Assembly (NCBI GenBank): GCA_023653785.1 | Contig: JAMKCH010072154.1 | Coordinates: 1-64,000, forward strand | Length of the DNA: 64,000 nt | Origin: Ophioderma brevispina | Lineage: Eukaryota; Echinodermata; Ophiuroidea; Amphilepidida; Ophiodermatidae | Direction: 5' to 3' | In this document: positions 11,401 to 23,429 of the stretch, piece by piece | Layout: every line of letters begins with the position of its first letter | How positions within the stretch are numbered: position 1 is the first letter of the stretch | The notes under the pieces: generated by a model | Database searches by the model: none | The model's input: the letters and a program-made list of their open reading frames with translations, nothing else | What the model was told of the DNA's origin: nothing | Made by a program: the position numbers and the translations under genes

Positions 11401-13394
11401 CCCCGTACGCGGGGCGCCGGGGAACCCACCTCAGGGGCTTGACGAATCAAGGCCCCGTAGACCGGCTCCACCGGCACAGAGCAGGTCGAAGAGTCGAGAG
11501 GACTCCTCCTAACAACGAGCCGCCAGGCTTGTCATTACTGACAGATGGATCGGGCCAGAGGGAAAACCTGCGGCGTCACCCTAGCCAACACACCGCTACC
11601 GGACGGACTGAGCCGCCCCAACAATTCACAAAGGGAAAGGGCAGAGCAGACCACGCTAGCCGGCACCGAATAAGAACGAGCTAACTCAGGCGGAGACAGC
11701 GCCGGGGCCAGCGTGATAGTCAGTCAGCCCCCCGAGGGATGGCGGGCCGGCCGGATAGCCTGCTTCGGTTGTACCGGAATGTCCGCGCCGCAAATCCCCT
11801 AGGAAAAAGGCAGAGAGCAGACGCGCTAGCCTGCACCAGGAGAAGCCCCTAGGGTAGGCACCGGCGAGAAAGAGGCAGGGGTTAGGGCGGTTTAGAGAGG
11901 GTGGGTAGACGGGCGTGAACTCACGAGAAGAGCAATACGACCCTCCCTTCCTCCTACAACACGCCATGAAGTAGCCGAAGCTACCAAAATCCTTCAGGGG
12001 CTTCCCAAACGCGGGACGCATTGGAAAGATACTCGGACCGGTCGAGCTCGAATACCCAACCCCCCCCCTTTCCTAAGCGGAAACATAGACAGGGAAACAG
12101 TGATTCAATGGCGGGAACCATGACAGCACCCCCACCAAATTCCCCCGCCAGAGGGCCACGCAAAGGATCGAGCACCACAAAGGTAGACAGCAAAAGCGGA
12201 GGGGAAAGCAAGACCGTAATGGAACGCACGGAGAAAGAAAGAGGGTCGCGGTTTCCTCATTTCTTCTCTCCCCACCCCGCTCCCTAGTCATTTTTTCCTC
12301 CTGGATCCCGCACATCTCGATCCCATACTTTTCCTCTTTTCTCACCCTTTGTTTTCCTCCATCCTCCTCCGTACGATAGTTTCACTACTTTCCTGCCTCG
12401 ACTCTCTCCTAATTGTTTTCTCCATTGGATCACTCCCCCACCCCCATACCTCTCTTCTTTCTTATCCCTTGTCTTGTCTATATACCCTCCTGCTTTACCT
12501 CCATGTGTAGTTTGCTAACGTCCCGTTCTCTCCCGATTTCTCATTCTCGCCCTTTCTTACTTATGCTCTTCTCCCTCGCATCTTCTCTCATTGTACCCCT
12601 TTTGCTTTGTCTATTGGATCTACGCGTCTTATTTTCTTTATTCTCTCTCTCTCCATCTTAATGCCTCCCGTCCCAACCGCTACCCCTTCTTTCACCGCAT
12701 TCTCCATGCACTCCTCACATCCCAATGTCTTCTCCTTTTATTCTTTGCCTTCTACTCTCGGATTTGGAGTTGCGCGGGGAGAAACGGCCAGATGGGCGGC
12801 GCGTGTCGAACGAAAAACAAACAAAAGAAAAAACAAAGCGTGCCGCGGTAAAACCAGGCCCGCCAACGAGGAGACAAAGATACGTCGCGGGGGTGGTGGT
12901 AACAAAGTCACACACTGTAAAGAAATTTTCCAAAGTCAGTTTTCACATATTTTTTATTAGAATACAACAAGCTAAGAATAACATAATAGACACACCACAC
13001 AATAGAACTGATTTATTGATAGTATGATAAATACAAGAAAACAGAAACAGGCTCACAAGACGCAACGGCATCCAAGCACGCAACACGTGCGGCCATTGGC
13101 TGCCATTTGTTTACCTATTACCGCTATACAGATCACATGACCGCAACGGCGGCCAAAAAAGGATACACAAATAAAGCTCTCCGACGGGTGTTTTGTTTAA
13201 AAGTCGCCGTTGATTCCGTCCGACTTGAGCGATATAAATCCAGTATATATCCAGTATATATTCCAGATAGATATGGTTATAGTAGAGGAGTATTCCGTAT
13301 GAGACGACAACTAGTCAGTATCACATCTCAGTTAATTTTGGCAGTAATATTTGCAGAGCTGCGGGGTACCGCGCGTCAGTCCTGTTTTGATTAA

Positions 13395-13591
13395 CGCCAA
13401 AAACGGAATTGAGGAAGGCTAAGGTCGAAAGGGTTGTGACCTGGAGTCACTTTGGTTTTTTTTTATTCGGACCATCTCTTTTAGGGGTGTTTTTTATGGC
13501 TAATTTGGGGCTTCCAATTCTCCAGATAGGGAAAATGCCATATATTTCAGTAACATTGGTGTAAAGGAATTCAGTTCAGTTGTATGATTTA
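13395..13591. repeat. Right inverted repeat of composite, copy A
   Basis: The reverse complement aligns for ~190 bp with the left arm of the small foldback element at 5,140-5,310, sharing CCAAATTA.CATAA, GAGA..ATGGTCCGA, GTGAC.CCAGG.CACA, TCGACCTTAGC and AATTCCGTTTTGGC. It is the basis for treating 5,103-13,591 as one composite. Confidence 0.75.
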
Positions 13592-14020
13592 GCTCTTTGA
13601 CATACATCAATTTGTCCGAAATACGCCCAAAATCTACTCAGGTCAAGAACTTTTCAGCCCGCTCCCTTCCACCAATGTACATCATTATACGCCTTCTTTA
13701 TAGAAACTCCAGAAAACTTGTACCAGGCCTTGCATGGAAACATCTAATAAATTATACAAATAGATACTTAATTAGCATATTTCTACGGCCAAATTCTAAT
13801 CAGGTCGAGAACTCATAAGCCCGCTTCTTTCCACCAAGTTACATCATTGTCGCCCTTACGCGAACTCCAGATAAATCGTATACAACATGGGAGTTAAACA
13901 TTTTGTCACGGAACGAAGGTAAGACAAGGAGGACGAAACGGCTGCATGCTCATTTCATAGTCCCCGTCCGAACTCGTTAGGCGGGGAAAATAAGCATTTG
14001 GTGGTGGTGCTATTCAAAAC
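13592..14020 (+). mobile_element. Helentron/pearl-like element, 3' part with core repeats and hairpin
   Basis: Continues the element interrupted at 5,102. Two ~165-bp cores are present, each with TCAGGTC.AGAACT, CAGCCCGCT..CTTCCACCAA, TACATCATT, and AACTCCAGA. One ATACTTAATTAGCATATTT link lies between them. Then come ACATTTTGTCACGGA, a degenerate ACGG-type run, and a hairpin near 13,960-13,990 (AGTCCCCGTCCGAAC paired with GTTAGGCGGGGA). The same order is seen at 56,010-56,410. Confidence 0.6.
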
Positions 14021-14590
14021 TTGTTTTGCCCCTTAATCACATATGGGAAATTTTTAAATCTTATCAGCAACTATAATGTATTATGTTCTCCTATTATGAG
14101 CCAAATTTTTAGGAAAGGGAAAGTGGTTTTTTTTATTTTTGGCGGGAGAATTTGGGTGCGCAATTTTTTAAAATCTAGCAAATCTAGGCAACCAATTTAA
14201 TATTTTCTCATGTAGTGGTCGTGTTGATGTCCTCCAATGACCACAGTTTTGGTAAAAAAAGATTCATGGCAAAGTAGTTTTACATGAGGAAGGGTCCACA
14301 TTGAGCCCCCTTAACACCAATGGAGTTGCACCAAGCATTATACACTTAAAGTGTTTTAACTCATATCAAAACAAAACAAGCCATTTTTAACGATTAGCTG
14401 CTGGTACATTGGGATCGATTGATGTGGTAGGAGGTGGCATGGATACCCATTGGACTATGTATGCAAGGGCCCTGGTATGCTTATTGATTGGTTACCCAAT
14501 CTGAAGCCACCTGCACATGTCAATGATGGGACTTTTGGTAGCCTGACCGACCGTTGCTGTATATGACTCTGTACTTGAGTAGTTTAAAGT
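14020..14590. other. Intron, nothing recognised
   Basis: AT-rich sequence with several T-runs. No exon, terminal repeat or RT fragment found. Confidence 0.4.
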
Positions 14591-16740
14591 AAGTACAACC
14601 ACCAAAGTTGTAAATCACGGTTTTGTCCCCGCAACGGGGGGGTGGCCGGATTCACTACATTAGTAGAAATCGCCCCTTACTCCCTCCTTCCACTTCGCAC
14701 CTATTTCAAGGCATCCCCAATCCTCAACCCACCCTCCCACTCTCTCCTCCCTGACTCCTCCATGTCATCTTCTGGCGGGAGGTCCCATCCTCCTCAAACC
14801 CCCCAAACCCACATCAAACTCAAAAAAAGCCCGTTTTTAAAACATGATCATCATTCCTTCATCGGCCGGTGCCCATACCATTCTGACACCCTTCGCCTTC
14901 GCAGTCGGTAGCCAGCCTTCTTCCAAACCAAACATCTGCATACCCCTAAATCTCAGTATTTCTTCTATCCTCATTTCACACCACACATGACTCTCCCTTG
15001 CTCTCTCTGCCCTTCTCAAAATCCCCATCTCATTTTCACCTAGGCACCATGCCTCACTCCCAAACATCACTGATCTCACACAAATACTATACACCATCCT
15101 TTCATATTCAAAGCGAAATCTTTCCCAAGTTAAACAATCTCTCCACATTCTCTAAACTTAACCCACCTCATACCATTACTTTGGCTGTCACAGCCGCCTC
15201 ACATCACCACCCGCACTAAGAATGTCACCTCGGTATGTGAACTCCTTCATGTTTCCACCTCATCACAGGAAACTTTTCCACCTCCTTCCCCACTCCCTAA
15301 ACTCCCTTCTGCATTCTTCCACACCACATAAGATCTCTTGCCAAACTTTGGGGTCACTCTATTCATCTGGTGCATCTCCCATGAATCCATTTCCCACATT
15401 GCTAAAACCCACACTGAATTCGCCCCATCACCCGCGTTGCCACATTATTCCCTGGCCACCGTAATCACTAAACCGCCCCCCTTCCATCCCCAACTCAACC
15501 ATCACTGTAGTCTTCCCAGGTTTACCTTCAGGCCCTTACTTCTCAAAAAAGCTTTTTCCCACTTCCAAAACTTCGCTCCTGAAACCCTTCCATTAAAAAA
15601 CTAAATCATTAGCATACAGCATCTCACTCACCAAAACTTCTTTTGCAACTATCCGTAACAACATTCAAACCACAAATTGGCAAACACCAAAAACGGCGGA
15701 CCAGCACAGAACCCGATGCCACACCACCTACCTCAAACTCCTCAGGACCACTAAGACCCTACTCTAACTCTTGTGTTTGTCCTCATACAGACTAAGGCAC
15801 GCTCTAACCCCCACTTCTGGTATGCCCTCTTCCTCATTGCCCAATACATCAATTTCCTCTGGTACTCTATCAAGGACTTCTCCAGGTCAAAAAAGCATAT
15901 ACAGCTTCTCCCTTTTGCTCGATATTCCTCTTGCATCACTACCTCAAATGAACACTGCATATCTATCGTTCCCTTCCTGGCATAAAAACCAAATGGCCAT
16001 CTCAGCCCACTTTCACTATCCTCCGAATTTCTGTTTCTCTAGCACCCTTCACAATTTTCATCGCATCCTCCAACAACTTCACACCCCTATACGCACCCAG
16101 CTCTTGCACCCCTTTTCACCTTATAAAAATTGGAGACTAACACAATCACCGCCCACTCCATCCGGCATTCCTCCTCCATCGAACACCCTCTGACACAACT
16201 CCCCTATCACACCATCACCTATCTCTCCACTCGCAATAATCATATCAAACCACTCACTTCCGAGGGTTACAGAGCCTTTCCTGTTTTTATTTCTCCAATT
16301 GCATTTACCACTTCCTCCTGACTGACTCTCTCAACTGGACCCCTTCCACAACATGCAACTCAACCCACTCTGATCCATTCATTCTCCTCATTCATGATTA
16401 TCTCCATATGCTCTTTCCAGACCCTTGCCTCTATCATTTCTCACTGGAAGTCACTTTCCATCACTTCCTCTCATCATCTTCCCCATTCAACATCTTTTCC
16501 TTTCCTTTCATTGCCTTCACTAACTTATACACTTGTTGGGTTCTCTCTCAATCAATCCACCCCCTCTTCTCAGCCTCCTCCTTCCTAGCCCTCGCAACCA
16601 CTTAGGTTGCCGTTCGTCAATCTATTGCATACCTCACTGTTATTCTCTTCCGTATACTATTGTCTCCTCTATTTCCTTACAGCACCTTCTTCTCCCTATC
16701 GCCTACCACTTACGATTGTATTTGAAAGGGGGGAGTATAG
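14590..16740 (-). mobile_element. Degenerate LINE remnant with RT (minus strand)
   Basis: Minus-strand fragments in order: an RT motif-A-like CFFDLEKSLIEYQRKLMYWA (15,751-15,960), a cysteine-containing insert homologous to that at 48,046-48,180 (about 15,315-15,420), then SVMFGSEAWCLGENEMGILR (about 14,980-15,070), a conserved stretch of non-LTR C-terminal domains. The 3' end at about 14,600-14,645 carries the hairpin GTCCCCGCAACGGGGG and CCGGATTCACTAC, matching 47,395-47,430. Many frameshifts and stops. The clade is not certain; an RTE-like or CR1-like group fits. Confidence 0.75.
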
Positions 16741-16771
16741 TGGCAAAATTAGAAAAAGCTTGGATTCTTAC

Positions 16772-16883
16772 CTCAATGTTATGAATAAGTTCCAGATAGC
16801 GTAGGTCTCGGACTCTAATGAAGCCTTCTGAGCCGTATCAAAGTCTAGTCCTTCTAATGCATCATGTGCCAAAGATGACCAGT
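16772..16883 (-). CDS. IFT122: IFT122 exon, start of helical repeats (one-base deletion)
   Basis: The reverse strand gives DWSSLAHDALEGLDFDTAQKA, then after one lost T [17 protein letters not shown]. Human reads [38 protein letters not shown]. The missing base lies in TTT of the KAF codons. Donor GTAAGAAT is consensus; acceptor ..GACTAAG is weaker. This is the beginning of the C-terminal alpha-helical (TPR-like) part of the protein, which contacts other IFT-A subunits in the known complex. Confidence 0.9.
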
Positions 16884-18265
16884 CTTAGTCTTGCTGTGTT
16901 ACAACCCAAAACAAGCCACAAGGTGTGCATCTCTGCAAAAGGAATAGTATAGAAACACAAATGATTGAAATGAGGGACGCTAAATCCTTCCAACTCTACA
17001 GAATATAGAAACAAGTGATGTAATGAAAGCCCATTTTGAGCCGTATATTGGGAATTCTCCCATTTTTGTGCTTAAAACAATGTAGTTCCTTAGACATTCT
17101 TAAAAATGTGTCTTAGTTCCAATCAAAATCTCAAATAAAGCATAGCCATAGAGTTTCATTCAAATAAATTTCAAAGTTAAATTAGTTAACATGTGAAATA
17201 ATTTTCATGACGTTACAAATTGCAAAATATACCTCAGAATGGCCCTTGCGCTAGTTCAGGCCATAGCGGTTAGAAACCCACTAGAGGTCGATCTCCAGCT
17301 ACTGAGACCGAGTGCCACCACAAGTGGCTCTCAGACCACACCTGAAATCATCACTGGTAGAGTGAAATTTTGATCTCAATGAATACTAAAGAGAATTGTT
17401 TGGTGTCACTTTAACCAAACCAATTTTTTGAAATCTTTTTTAAAATAATTGAAAATCACGGAAGAGTCAATCAGTGGTGGTACATTGGGGGGAAGGAAAA
17501 TGGGTTACATGTAATACTTTTTGGGGATAGTTATAGTTAAAGGCTGAATCCAGAAGATTTCCAAATACAATTTTTTGGTGTGTATGTAATTTGTAAATTT
17601 GTAATAATTAAAAAATAGTTAATTAAAAACAGTCAACTAGAAACTAACGATATAAATCTAAAATCACCAATTCCAAAGTTTGGATTCTTGGTTCTTATCG
17701 GTCCAAAACACTGTTGTGGTTCTCAATATGATCCATTCTCTCTGGATGTTAAGGCCGGTTTGGAGAGGTATCTGTCCAGGACATAAGAGTGCTCTCACAT
17801 TAGATTACTTGGCAGCTACGCTCTGCATGCTCGCTAGGCTTCGAGGATGTTTGAGTTGAGCAATGCCGGCTAGGCTGTCTAGTTGAGTGAGTCCGATCTT
17901 GTTTTGATTACAGTAAACCTTTATGTACAGTTATTAGCGTGCCATGGATACTGTTGTGTATAACAAAAATTTCTGGATCCGGAAATTTTTATAACAAAGT
18001 TTGTGATTTTTCTATGAAGAATTTGATTGAGCTTCTAGCTATTACACACAGTGACTAGTACATGACAAGCATTATGTCTATGCAAAAACATGGGATTCTT
18101 TGACAATTAAGAGCGCTTCATCTGCGAAATGCTCTGAGTCAGCCTTTAAGATTGAATTGGTCATGTCATCAAAATCACCAAAATCAATTAAAGATCCCCA
18201 AATTGCCCACCTAAAACGTTTATTTCCAAGTACTGATACATAGGTGCCGATTTGTGGTACTTTAC
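16884..18265. other. Intron; tRNA-like SINE head; expected exon not found
   Basis: At about 17,240-17,340 a stretch reads GCTAGTTCAGGCCATAGCGG..TTAGA, then about 30 bases on GAGGTCGATCTCC, then GTGCCACCACAAGTGGCTCTC. The first two blocks resemble tRNA A and B boxes, suggesting a tRNA-derived SINE head. A related stretch lies at 25,505-25,610. IFT122 should have a ~28-codon exon here ([16 protein letters not shown]); only a faint LDRYLSK match near 17,770 was seen. Confidence 0.4.
17970..18150. repeat. Interspersed repeat, second copy
   Basis: Collinear with 3,270-3,475 in the same orientation, sharing GACAAGCATTATGTCTATGC and flanking blocks. It lies between two IFT122 exons. Confidence 0.4.
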
Positions 18266-18457
18266 ACTGTGGTCATGGCGGTAAGGTGGTGTAGACAAAA
18301 GATCTTGGAACCGGCAAATCCCACGACAAAACCCGGCATTTTTGCGATGGATGGAAAATGTACTAGCTTTGTTTGATATTCAAGAGGCATTACCAGGAAG
18401 CACAGACCGTCTCCGGATGAGGTATTCCACGCTACACTCACGGTTGGCATTTGGCTC
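18266..18457 (-). CDS. IFT122: IFT122 exon, EPNAN..GFVVGF..KIFCLH block (frameshifted)
   Basis: Starts after TTCGTCAG with codons for EPNAN and, after four extra bases, SVAWNTSS. Further on, PGFVVGFAGSKIFCLH is in frame and matches human GFVVGYNGSKIFCLH. The middle (where the family has SGGGYLNIKASTFPVHRQK) carries several indels. The donor is taken as GTAAAG after ..ACAGT. This exon is adjacent to composite element copy B, whose left end lies about 64 bases upstream of its acceptor. The next family block (about 28 codons, [18 protein letters not shown]) was not found before the following exon. Confidence 0.85.
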
Positions 18458-18521
18458 CTGACGAATAAACACCAAATTTTACCAGGTTAATATGACAATT
18501 TCATCAAATGGCTCAAGATTA

Positions 18522-18851
18522 TCAAAAACCTTATGTTTTATAAATCACTATAACTGAAGCCTGATTGCCTTTCCAATGTTGGACTGAAAACATATGCATT
18601 TTCCTTTGAGAAGTGAAAGTAATGCCCCAAAAATACACATTTTAGCACACTAAAAGAGAAAATGGAACTCGGACCTAGTGACCCCAGGTCACACCCTGTC
18701 GACCAGACTCTTCCCCAATTCCGTTTGGCCCATAGACCACACGGACGCAACATCCCATATCATGCGGGGGGCGGGCCTGAAAGCGGGAAGTCAACATTGG
18801 AAAGGAAATCGGGCCTTAGTTATATGATTTATAAAAATAATGTGTTTTTGA
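18522..18851. mobile_element. Small foldback element, copy B
   Basis: About 330 bp; the left end (TCAAAAACCTTATGTTTTAT, AAATCACTATAACTGAAGCC, TTTCCAATGTTGGACTG) is the reverse complement of the right end (AACATTGGAAAGGAAATCGG, GCCTTAGTTATATGATTTAT, AAAAATAATGTGTTTTTGA). Homologous to 5,103-5,427 and likewise placed immediately left of the large element. Confidence 0.8.
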
Positions 18852-21059
18852 ATAAATATTTACACTGAACTGATTCTTCTGACCAAGTTTGACTGAAATA
18901 TATGCATTTACCACCGTTGAATGAATATTTCAGTCAACACCAGACTAGCAAACTTCGTCGGACCGGGTGGAGCATGATATCTCAGAGAGAGAGGCGATAG
19001 ATGCCGTCAAAGGTGAATCAAAAGCGCCAGAGCACAAAAACACAGGGAATCTAGATTCCAAAAGGCAAGAAGCCAATAACCCACCGAGCCCGTGGAGTAC
19101 ACCAGGGTTGAGTAGCAGGACCTTAGACTTTATCATGTGTGTAAAAAAAATGACCTAGCCAAAGGTTTGTTTTGGAGAAGAGCCAGCAGAGCGAGCATCC
19201 GCAGAGAAAAACAAGCCTAAGAATAGGCGACGAAAAGGAAAGAACTCTGAAGGAGACTGGAATGCGACGTTTTAGAGGCCCTAGAAAAAGGGCCAGAAGC
19301 ACTGCGCGGCAAAGGCGGAACAAAAAAAACCAAGGAGCGGGCCCATGAGAGAGGGGGACCGATATCAGAAACCACAGCTGGTAAAACCAAAGGGGAGAGA
19401 CCAGGGGGAGATAAAGGTGAGAGGATGAATGAAGCCAAAAAGGCCCCGCCCCGGGGATGGGCTGAGAGATAAGTCCACCCCTGACCCGGAAGAAGAAGCT
19501 ACAAGGAGAAGGAATTCTCCGAGTTAATTCAGCCGGGAATCGGGGACCACGATAGGAGTGGAGTAATAAAGGCGAGGCCTAGAGCGACGCCGCACCCAAA
19601 GGATAATGGGGGCTTCGCCAAGAGGGTGGACTCGCCGACAAAAACTCAGATCCCAAGCGGGAGCTAGCTTTCGGGTCAGGAGCAGAGCCTTACAGAGTCA
19701 AAGGAACGCAGCCAACAAAATAAAACCGAAAAGGACGAACCAAACAACCTTAACTATGGGAGGCTGAGCTAGTCGACCGAAAGATTTTTTTCCAAACAAA
19801 CGGCCGCTCGGAGGGGACAGCTAACCAAAGCTCAAAATAAGCGAAAAATCCCGCCTCAGGCTTGTCACAGAAAGGAGAGGGAGGGAAGATTCAGGCCTCG
19901 ACTCGGCAGGTAGGTAGACCGAACCACCGAGGAAAGGGGCAAAGAACAAGGCAGACCTCCGCAATACCGGAGCCGCGGCACCAGCAACCGGGCAACGAGA
20001 GCAGTCAAATGCTAGATTACTAATAATTAAACTAGCACTCCCCCGATCGGGCCAGCGTAAAAACATGGCCCAATTAAAGTAGACAAGATGCCGAGTAAAA
20101 CCACGAGAGGTACCAGAGGGGAGGACCAGAGGCTAGCTCTGCAGACAACACGAGTCGCGCCTCGAGAGGCGACCGCGACCCGAGTTGAGAGCACACTAAC
20201 TGCTCGGGAAGCCCGAGCAGAAAGCCAAACCAGTGGCGAATGTCAGCAGAGAGCAGGTGACAAAGTAGTGAAGGACAGAACTGCAACTAACATGCGGAAA
20301 CTCGGACCGAACGACGAATCGGTATCGAGGAGGAGGGCAAACAAGAAGAAGGCACGTAGCCGAAAAACACAGCTACGGGCATAAGGGCCACCAGAAGAGG
20401 TCCGCGGACAGCCACAGCGGCTTCGACACCAAATGTTCTACGAGGAGAGGAAAGTGGAGTGGAGTCACCAAGATAGGGTGCTACCCGAACGGGTGTACCG
20501 AAAAAGGATCACCAAGCCTCGAGGAAAAGGGAGTAAGTAGTATAGAAGGTAACCCAACTCGTCAAACCAAACCGAGACGTCAGACATGGAGGAATGACTC
20601 AAACGGGGGGTGATCGCCCCAGAGACCAATCACCCTGGGAGCGAGAAGCTCCCAACCGACAGAAGTCGGAAACGGGCAAACCACATGTCAAGAGCTCCTA
20701 TGTCTAAAGAAGGAGCCAGAGCAACCGAAAAAAACGTGCCCCCAGGACCCCGAGAGTACCAAGGGGAAAAAGCACAAGATCAGTCGCACACGGCGGGAAG
20801 ACAAGACCAAAGCACGACTGCCCAGGAACAACTGAGAAGAGCCGCCAGTTTGAAGGCGAGTTCTGAGCACCCACCAAACTAGGGAATTCCCCGACGCGGG
20901 GATTCCACTAGGCGACACACAGTTGAGACAGAAGGCGTGGCAAGAAACCCGCAAAGTGAAGAGATCGAAACAACTGAAGCCTGAAAACCGCTGGAGAGGG
21001 GGGGGAACCCCCTAAGAGAGACCCCGACGAATCGGGAGCACAACCCGGGACTCCTGAGC

Positions 21060-21190
21060 CCGGGAACCGCGTAAGGCCCGGACGAGCCCCAAACGCTCGG
21101 CCCGGACAAGCCCCAACGCTAGGCCCGGGACAAGCACCAACGCTAGGCCCGGACGAGCCGACGCTAAGCCGAAAACGAGCCCCAACAAGG
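21060..21190. repeat. Tandem array of ~23-bp units, copy B
   Basis: Five to six units built on AGGCCCGGACGAGCCCCAAC + GCT, with small variations. It corresponds to the poorer array at 7,880-7,990. Confidence 0.75.
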
Positions 21191-23429
21191 GGCACAGTCG
21201 AGCTGACCCAAAACCCGCGTCCAGGTTCCCCCCGAGGGAGACAGCGGACCAGGCTAGTCAGGCTGGGAGCCAAAGGAATGGCAAGAAACTGAAGCCAGCC
21301 CCACCCCCCCCCCCCCACCAGAACCAAACGGGAGAAGGGATACACGGTCAAGACACCGAACCAACAGTGGGCAGTGTCCAGGCGAAGTCGAAAGACTTCA
21401 AGGGCTAGCCCAAGGGGTGAGAAGTAAGACCTGGGAGCACAGGTAAGGTTAGACAAAAGAGCCAAACCACCAGCGCGCAGGACCAACAGAGCCCAGAGGT
21501 GCGAGGCATCACCTGGGTGGGAGCCAAACCCAATGAGGGAACCCCGGAGCATCAGCGTCATGAATGTGACCAAAGCTAGAGACCGGCAAGAGCAGGCTAG
21601 GCACGGAGGGCACCAGCCGGCTTGTAGGCCGAGGTCTCGCACCCGCACAGAAGTGAGGACGGAGGGGCAAGGAAGAAGAGCCAAGGCGCAAAGATCAGAC
21701 TCCCCATACGGGGTGAAAAGCCACGGGAAGGACATAAAGCCCCTACCCAGGCCGGCCGAGCCCAGTGAAGCCCCGGGAGGGGCCATGCCAGGCCAGCATA
21801 GGCACAGGCCTCATAACCCCCGAAGGGGGCCAAGGTATACACCCAAGCCAGCAGCCCTAGGCCAGGCACTAGGCCCGACAAAAGCCCAGCCAAGCTGCGT
21901 GTGAAGAACCCCAGGGCCCAGCTACCCCGAATGGAGTTTGAAGGGTATAGTGAAAAGCAAAAGTTAGGCGATGAAAGCCCCAGGCCTAGGCCAAGGCGAA
22001 AAGTCAAAGGACGCCAAGGCTAAAGGCCACGACCTACCAAGGAAGCCAGGGGGCATAAAGAACCAAAGGACCAGTAACATGCCAAAAGCTTGATACTGGT
22101 ATAGACCCCAAAGGGGAACAGAGGCTAACGCCAGATGGCAACCGTCCACTAGGCCCCCGATCGGAAGAGGCGGCTCTAGGCCCCGCTGATCCCCAGGAGG
22201 GGAGCAGCGAAGCTGCAACATAGCTAAAGTCCCCAAGGGAGGACGCGGACCAGGCTAAGTAGCAGTCAAGCCTCCTAACAGCCAGAGCCCTCAAGAGCCA
22301 GGACAGTCCAAGCCTAATAATGGGACTCGCCCCCCCCAGCGCCTAATGGCAGAGACCAAAAGGCCTGCAAGCCCCCGAAGGTGCACCCGGAACGGGCCCG
22401 AACTAGCACCACGAAGGAAGATAGGCTTACCGGGGCAGCAACAGTCAGTCCGCCAACGGATGGGCAGCGACGGATAGCGCCGGCGACCCCAGAGCTGAAA
22501 GCCCGTGGGCGGTAGCAGACAGGCCAAGGCTATCCAAGCTCCAAAGGGGCCCGAGCGCGGAAAGCACCCCAGCGGAAGCAGGGGGCAGGTGCATAAAAGT
22601 ATGTCTGGGGTCCGACGAAGCTGCCAGCTATTAAGCACGGCAGGATGCGCCCCGTGCCGAGGCGAGCTAGGCCCACCACAGGCAGGGCAGGAGCACCCCC
22701 AAGATGGGGGGGACCCTGCATGCAGAAGCTAGAGCAACGTCGAAAAAGACGCGGTAACCCCGGGAATACACAAGTCTGAGGGGCTCCAACCCCAAGGCAA
22801 GGCGCCATGCCAGCCAGGGGTGAAGCCACGCAAGCTAGGCCGCCCCGTAGGGGGAGCCCCGCCAAAAGATCAGACTTGGGTAGCCCAAGAGACCCCCGAG
22901 ACCTACAGCATACCGAGGGGATGCCCGAGAGCCAAGGCGGCGCGACATCCCCGCAAGGGAACAGGTCGCGGCGACGAGAGTTGAAAGTCAAACACCCGGG
23001 AAGGCGGACAAACAAACCCCCGCCCGAGCAGCAGCACCCGTAAGAGGAGGCCAGATGCCGATGGTTTTTAAGCCCGGAAATCAACGCCGATGACGGCCGG
23101 ATAACCGGCCCACCATGCAGCGCCACCCTACGGGGGGAGACGCGGCATAGAGGATTGAATGGTAACCAATCAAACCAAGCCAATCACCTCCGAGAGGTGA
23201 AACGCTATAAAAGGGAGGAGAACTCCACGCCCGAAAGCGGGGAGAACAGCCCCTAAAGCCCGGAGCCACGAGCTATACAACCCCGCGGAGAGAAGAGGGT
23301 ACTCATACGACATTAGGCTACGCAAGGCACGCAGCGCGCCCTGAAAGGGGAATGCTGCAGCCTGCCACTGAGTTCCCAGTGGAGGCAAGCCCCGATGGCT
23401 ACCCCACGAGGGCGCCGAGGACGGAAAAC

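Larger units (their letters stand above)
5428..13591. mobile_element. Large GC-rich inverted-repeat element, copy A
   Basis: About 8.2 kb. The left terminus reads ACACTGAACTGATTTCCTTT and continues ACACCAATGTTGACTG; the right terminus ends ..CATTGGTGTAAAGGAAT and TCAGTTCAGT. The interior (about 5,750-12,300) is far richer in G+C and CpG than the flanks and dense in AGGCC/CCCGAG motifs. No transposase, RT or other protein domain was recognised in either strand. The longest frames (for example 7,934-8,815 minus) are compositional, and the equivalent frame is not kept in copy B. The right end is AT-richer with a TATA-like block (GATATAAATCC, about 13,230). Non-autonomous DNA element is the best guess. 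Confidence 0.65.

Noticed and set aside
13220..13270. TATA-like repeats near the right end of copy A as a promoter
   Set aside because: Suggestive in both orientations, but copy B has only a partial match and no coding region follows in either direction.
17740..17810. LDRYLSKPA reading as the missing IFT122 exon
   Set aside because: Only about five scattered residues fit, and no splice sites flank it in the correct phase.
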